From: Liquidambar formosana
Taxonomy: Eukaryota; Streptophyta; Magnoliopsida; Saxifragales; Altingiaceae
DNA length: 64,000 nucleotides
Assembly: GCA_039720395.1 (NCBI GenBank)
Contig: CM077833.1
Coordinates: 4,610,797 to 4,674,796 of the forward strand
Direction: 5' to 3'
Each line of letters begins with the position of its first letter. Position 1 is the first letter of the stretch. Under the pieces are notes generated by a model. It saw nothing but the letters and a program-made list of their open reading frames with translations. It made no database searches and was not told where the DNA came from. Shown here piece after piece: positions 57,763-64,000 of the stretch. The position numbers were made by a program, and so were the translations under genes.

Positions 57763-60700
57763 ATCTCCCACTTGCACTAAAGCCAATCGACCATGTATCG
57801 CATACCTATCTTCTCAAGATGTTGGTCTTAGACATAACCAATTATGTTTTAAAGCTTTAGTCAGTAGGTCTACAAAAACTTATGTAGATAATATCTTCTG
57901 TAATGTATCTATTACCTCTTCCAATGATTCCTCTAATCACTTGGAATTGCCGCTCTATGTGTTTGGACTTTTGATGAGACCGTGATTCCTATACTTGAGA
58001 TATAGACCCATTGTTGTCACAAAACAAGGTGTGGGTAACTCAATGGAAGGAACAACTCCAAGTTCTAAATGAACTTATAGATCCAAACAGTCTCCTAGAC
58101 AATGCGACAATTAATTCACCCTTAATAATGGAATCCACTGTATCTTTCATACAGTTCTTCCATTAAATATTTCACCAACTAAAGTGAATATAAAATATAC
58201 CCCATATGGATTATATCCAAATCCATATACCCATCTACTATGAGTTTACAATTTCCATATACAATCCAATATTCCAAATTTGAATTGACTGATAACTATT
58301 TGTAACAATTACAACATAATAGATATCAGGTTCAATACATAGTGTATAACACTTTAAGAACCTTACTTGTGTTATCCTAGGGCACATGCCCTTGAATAAT
58401 GAATTCTTATCTGAAGTAAATCAGACCTCCCTTAGAATTCTCCATGTTGAACTCCTTCAACATTTCAACTATGTTTAATGATTTGGAGATACTTAGCAAT
58501 CTATATGATCTATCTCTATAGATCTTGTTGGATGCTTCTGCCAAATCTTTCATGAATTAGTTTTTCTCCAAAAACCAAAACTTTACATTAGATAACATTC
58601 ATATATCATTCATAATGATTAGGATGTCATCTATACTTAGGATAAAGAAAAACGATCGCACTCCCACTAACCTTTTATACACTCATGGTCCATCTATACA
58701 ATGAGAGAAATCAAACAATTTGATTACTTCAACTTTATAGATGTTCTAATTATGAGAACCTTGTAGTCTATTAATAGACTTCTATAACTTACACACTTTT
58801 ATGGTTTTTCACCATTTGATATAACATCTTTATATCCTTTTTGACATATCTTATATTCAAAATGTGTGTTTATAGATAACAAGATCCAAATGGATTTCAG
58901 CATAACTATTATCAAACAAGTTTCTTTATAGACAACTTTTTGCCTATGTTGAAAACATTCTTAAATAGCCAAGCCTTTTAGGTCTCTACCTATCCATATT
59001 GGATTTAATGACTCTTAGTCATTTCTCGAGTTGATGTGAAACATCGTCTAGTCATAATCAATAGGATTATCTTGGTGATCTTTATCACCAAAGAACAATT
59101 CTTTCACATTCTAATAGAGATACAATATCTCTTTTATGTTAAGAAATATCCAATTTGATCTATGAAAAGATTGTAGTGTAGTTAAGGGTTTTGTCTCAAC
59201 AAAGACAAGGGTTGGATCTTTGTTCGTTTGTGGCTTTACAGACAATTCTATAAATTCTATCTCATTTTGCATCTTTCTTGAATGAACTCTTTCTCAAGAA
59301 AATCCAGCAAACATCCTAATGGACAACTTTTGTTCATTAGGGTAATAGAAATACTATCCCAACCACTTTTGGGATATACCACAATTTAACACTTACTTGA
59401 CCTTATTTCCAGATTGTCTACATTATGTTTCTAGACATACGTAGCACAAGCCCAAGCCTTAACTTCTTTAAGTTGGGTTTCTTCCCATATCATATCTGAT
59501 ATAATTGGGACAAAACTGGAGTGAACCCTAAATTATCAATATGTAGCAATTTTAAGGTATATCCTAGATGGATACATTAGTAAAACTCATCATGGATCAA
59601 ACCATATCTTAATAGGGTTCAATTCGTTCTCTTAGATTCACCATTGAGCTATGGTATTCTAAGATGAGTCTACTGTAATTGAATGCATGCTCTACATGAC
59701 TATATACATCACAATGTATAGTCAAATTATAAATGTAACTCATTCACTTCACCAAGTAAAAGATGGGTTTGGTCATCTCATAACCAAGTCATAATCGTTA
59801 CATTTAAATGAGAGTCTCTACATCTCTTGTATTCTCGGAATACGTTGCATTCGCTCTAATTAGTCATTTAAATTCGGAAATCAAATTTCTAGAATGTCTT
59901 AAATGACTTAGTTAAGAAATAAGTTCCCAAAATTAATCTAGCAACTCTTGCTCTATTAAAATTTTTAAAGGTAACTTATTATCTACTTAACTTTCTGCTT
60001 CGATTTAGATTATACTAGAATCCAAAAACCAAGAAGCAGAACTAACCATCAATTTAGTTTAGAGCATGAACCAAAACTTCAAAAGTTTGGTTCTTCTAGG
60101 AAGAATGATACTTTATCAAGTTCCCTTTACAATACCTTCTATTTACTACAAAATAATTATATTTCTTTGTCTTTGACTTTTCAAGACTTGCTTTCCTCTA
60201 TGCTTCCATTTTAAATCACATCTAGCTTCTCAAGCTATTCTATGTGATTAATCATTTTTCAAAAGAATGATTATTAATAAACAACTTTTATTACATCCTA
60301 GTCCAGAAGAAGTCCTTTATAACTACTATACTTTATAGTATTATTTTACTCACTATACAACCTTTGTATGTGATGTAGGACATCAAAGGCACTTGCATTG
60401 ACTAATTTTGCTTCTGAAGCTCATTAGTCATAAATACTATCATATAGTATGGCAACAAGATGCCAATTGCGCATAGTGTCTTTTTCTTCTTAGGATGTTT
60501 TATGGAGGGCCTTTAATAAAAGGCCTAATAGCATATAAACAATCTTTTGAAATTGAAAACAATTCTCAATTTCCTAAGTCAATCAAAGAAATCGGGTTTA
60601 GTCAAACTATCAATATCCTATATTAGGAAATAGGGGTTTTGAGGTGAGTAATTAGGTAATCTACATAAACAAAGAATTAGATTTCATTTTTATCCATAAT

Positions 60701-63700
60701 GATTGGGTCTTTAATCATATGGTACCTCCCACTATTTTATCAAATTCCATACACCCTCTAATGGAATTCGGGAATCTCATTCCTAATGGGGATTGGGGTC
60801 CCACTGTGACTTAGAAGCCTCACATGTTAGTTTCTTGACTTCTAACCCACAATAAGAAGACAACTCTTTGTCTATTGCTTCATAAGCAAGTTCCAATCGT
60901 TTTGCCTCTAGGGAACATACACCTCACATGTTAGTTTCTTGGAATACTTCCCTAGTTAAGTTAAACCCATCATTCACACAGGTATGTTTCGCCAAATATA
61001 TACCTCACATGTTAGTTTCTTGGTATATACCAGTTTAGGCACCCCATGATATCTCATATGTGATAGTTTCAAGTAATGTCTTTAACATGGGTAGCTCCTA
61101 CATGTCTGCAGCCAGGTACCCACATTAAGGGACGTTAGATGATCCTATAATGATGGAAGGCAATGAAGAAGTCATTCCCCAATGACTTCTCCATTTTCAA
61201 CTTAATATTTAATAAGAGGGGTTTTAAAGGGTCTCATCAAATTAACATGCATCCTATGTATCAAAATTTAAACATATAAATTATGCTATTTATAATCATA
61301 CATCTCATGCTATTATAAATCATACATCGCATGTTATTATATATCAACATATATAAGGTACCATATTTTGATATTAGTCCCTAAGCGAATAGGTAACATA
61401 TACCAAACTATGGTATTGGAGCTAATACAATTATCTCATAAATTAAAGCTCCCACTATGATGATTATGGACTTTGAGAGGACTCAATCCAAGCCAATAGA
61501 TTGAATCCAAGGTCTAAGGTGGGTGTAGGTGATCGTAAAATAAACCATTCGTAACATGCATGCTTTCTTGAAACACTTCTCTAAGCTTTCAAGTCCTTCA
61601 ATCTGCTCCCTTGGCTTGATGGTCTCCACCATTGGCTTGTTGGGCTCTATCATGCTCCTTTGGGTCCACCATGCTCCTTAGTGCGCTCTCGATTACATAA
61701 CATTTACATAATTTAAAGAAAGGGATACATAAGGGGAATGTGGAGTACATAAGAGAATGATAGAGAGAGAGGGAGAGGGAAGGTGGCATGCGAGCCCCAA
61801 ATAAATTACATCACCTTAATAAAATTACAACTCTTGTAAATAATAACATCCCATTCATAAGACGGCCAATCACAATTGGTTTAAAGGGTATAGTCCATAA
61901 TCATCATCCAAGCACATACATACAATCTCATTGCATAATGTAAAGAAAAACTGTAAGCATTAAAACATATGGGCATTATGGTAATTCTCTTGAATGATTT
62001 ACATTAATCTCATTAATGCATCCTAATCTTATTAGGTTTTAACAAAAATATCCAGAATTAAATAAAGTCTTAACATTTAAGACATTACAGTTTCAATTAA
62101 TCAAATTAATTTAAAACATGTAAAGTTTCCTAAAATAACTCTAATATCCAATATTAGGGTTTCCTTAATTAAACAAAACAATTTCATTTAATTAAGAATT
62201 TCCAGATTTTAATTTAATCCCTAATTGTGTTTTAAACCATTTAAAGCATTATAAAATTAATCAATATTAATTAAATAATTAATATAGGAATTAAATAAAA
62301 TCATTAAAATGATGAATTAGTGTATTAGGGTTTCCTAAAACCCTAAACCCTAAATGCATGACCCTAAACCCTAAATGCAAGCCCTAATCATTAAATGCTT
62401 ATGATTGGTCATTTAATGTCCAATCATTAAAACCCTAGGTTCATATGGTATTTAATAAAAGGGATTAGGGTTTAATTAATGCCAAATAGGGTATTAATTA
62501 CCCTTAATTAATTACACTAATTAGGGTTTCCAAAAGCCTAACCCTAGACATCATTAATGGTATTAATTATGCCCTAACAATCAATAACCATGATTGGTCA
62601 TTTAATGACCAATCATTAACTCTTAATTAAGGTAATTAATATTCCAATTAGGGTTTTAATTAATGCCATAATGAAATTAGGGTTTCATCATTAACTCAAA
62701 ATTAGGGTTTCATCCTTAACTCTATGCAGCCGTCACTACCAGGGGGCTGCCTGAGCTTGGCTAGGCTGCCATGGCCACCAACGACTGTGCGAGGCCATGG
62801 CCAGTCATGGGAGAACATCATAGGGGTGTGGGACAAGCCTCTGGACACGTGAGAAGTGGTGGAAGTGGCTGCCATCATCAAGAACAATCAGGGTTTCCAA
62901 AACCCATTGCTAGAGCCATTGTAGCAGACCTTGAAGGTCACAATAGCTTCTAAATCCTTATCAATTCGACTCCTCCATTGAAACCAGCTTTTGTATCATG
63001 TCCCTACATGAAATACTAAGCTAATAGAAGAGGTTTGGATGATCAAATCATCACCAATTGTTCTAAACAATTAAAACAACCGTAGGCTGCCCAGAATTTG
63101 ACAGCATACTGTCCATGGTCAGAAATTGATTTAAATCCCAGCAAGATGATTAACTCAGGCTACCAAATGAATTTTCCCAGTATCCTACATGTCTTAGGAA
63201 ACTAATGCAATTGGTTTCATGCAATTTGGAGTTCCCTAACTCAAGTTCTAATCAAAACTCCATTGATGACTTTTCTGCAGAGAAAATCGGCTATGCTGTT
63301 CATGAAAAATTTTCAAACTTTTTGAATCTTTTTCCATCAAAACCTTTTTGAAACTTAAAGAAAATCATGTACACATGATATATAATGATCCTACAATGAT
63401 CTTCCATCATAAATACAGCAGCTTTAATTAGAATTAATTGCAAGAACCTTAGGGTTCTAAAACCCAGATTCAGCCTCCATGGTGTTCTTCTCCTTCTTCC
63501 TTCTGTTCTAGCATCTTAATCCAATTATGATGCATCTAAATGCTTGGGAACCTTTCCCTACCATGTCTAGAACATAACCCAAGTGGTGGCAACCATTGCC
63601 ATGCCTTTGATCTCCATCAATAACTCAAAGTTGTGGCTATTGCATCATTCCCGAGCAAAACTGTCTTTCCAGACAGCCTGTAGTAAAAAATTCATAACTT

Positions 63701-64000
63701 TCACTACAGAACTCGGATTGACGCACCGTTTATTGGGTTGGAAAGCTTATTCAAAGAGCTTTCTAACCATATGTGGCTCGAAAATTTTGGAGAAGAACTC
63801 TGAATTCGGCAGGCAAAACAAGATGACGGTTTTTCATGGCAACCATGAAAACTGTTCATAACAGTTTTATAAAACCCTAGTTTCCTTATTCTTCTTCTCC
63901 AAATTCAAACCCTATGCAACCTATTGCATCCATGGATACACTTAACCATCAATTAGAAGAGGAGTAGAAGAGAATTGACCTAGGGTTCCAAACCCTAGGT
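57763..64000. other. Internal region and leader of element 3
   Basis: Non-coding. Same order as element 1: dead internal sequence to about 60660, then the leader with three 20-mers (60819-61023), CCCTAAA repeats (62330-62385) and two palindromes. Short frames such as 63583-63861 recur in element 1 but on the antisense side of the retroelement. Confidence 0.75.

Larger units (their letters stand above)
56104..64000 (-). mobile_element. Copia retrotransposon, element 3 (partial, nested in element 2)
   Basis: Inserted in the leader of element 2 after ATGGA (56099-56103). The 3' LTR is 56104-57762; the internal region is nearly identical to that of element 1 from its purine tract up to about base 40774, so the window ends roughly 120 bp short of the 5' LTR. 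Like element 1 it has no gag or pol, and its leader palindromes (62402, 62591) and CCCTAAA block are kept. Confidence 0.9.

Noticed and set aside
1..64000. tRNA, rRNA or organelle-derived inserts
   Set aside because: I looked for tRNA A/B boxes with cloverleaf arms and for known rRNA or plastid gene stretches and saw none; TGGTATCAGAGC at 40885 is a retroelement primer site, not a tRNA gene.

Overview
This is nuclear DNA from a flowering plant, most likely a dicot or other non-grass angiosperm. It is AT-rich, its genes have many GT-AG introns, it carries a plant sucrose-phosphate synthase, and most of it is transposable elements of plant lineages. The species cannot be named from the sequence.

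Layout. (1) 1-1041: the last two exons of an unrecognised plus-strand gene, with a small Tourist-like MITE upstream. (2) 1791-13663, minus strand: a complete 14-exon sucrose-phosphate synthase, closest to family C / Arabidopsis SPS4F, predicted at 1029 aa with every splice phase consistent. Its two long 5' introns and one short intron hold MITEs, a LINE remnant and microsatellites. (3) 13850-20330: gene-free, with a well-defined 665-bp non-autonomous Helitron, a Stowaway-like MITE and another copy of the MITE family seen in the SPS introns. (4) 20331-26885: LINE 3' tails split by a coding-poor LTR retrotransposon (20853-26657) with a perfect CGTTG target duplication. (5) 28045-30795: remnant of a Ty3/gypsy Tat-type element, with an LTR that has a polypurine tract on one side and a primer-binding site on the other, plus an antisense spliced gene of the plant transposon-protein type. 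(6) About 30796-49202: a large Mutator-like element (MULE) with two convergent genes, a decayed 10-exon Ulp1-type (C48) protease gene and an apparently intact two-exon MURA-type transposase of 707 aa. A complete 9.7-kb copia element sits in intron 2 of the protease gene. (7) 49203-64000: two more members of the same copia family, one nested in the other, both running off the window.

The signal I find most unusual is a short palindrome, about ACAGTATGATGATACTGT, with roughly two dozen copies in the MULE. It lies only in introns and intergenic DNA of that element, and includes two tandem arrays with 52-bp and 51-bp periods. A second palindrome (arms TGATTGGTCA / TGACCAATCA) recurs in the long untranslated leader of all three copia copies, with telomere-like CCCTAAA repeats and a thrice-repeated 20-mer.

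How the parts relate: SPS is the only clearly functional host enzyme gene. The rest is a nested record of insertion: LTR element into LINE, copia into MULE intron, copia into MULE end, copia into copia. Elements 1 and 3 appear to be a recently amplified subfamily without coding capacity; element 2 still carries damaged gag, integrase and RT/RNase H remnants. All motif counts and similarity statements were made by eye.
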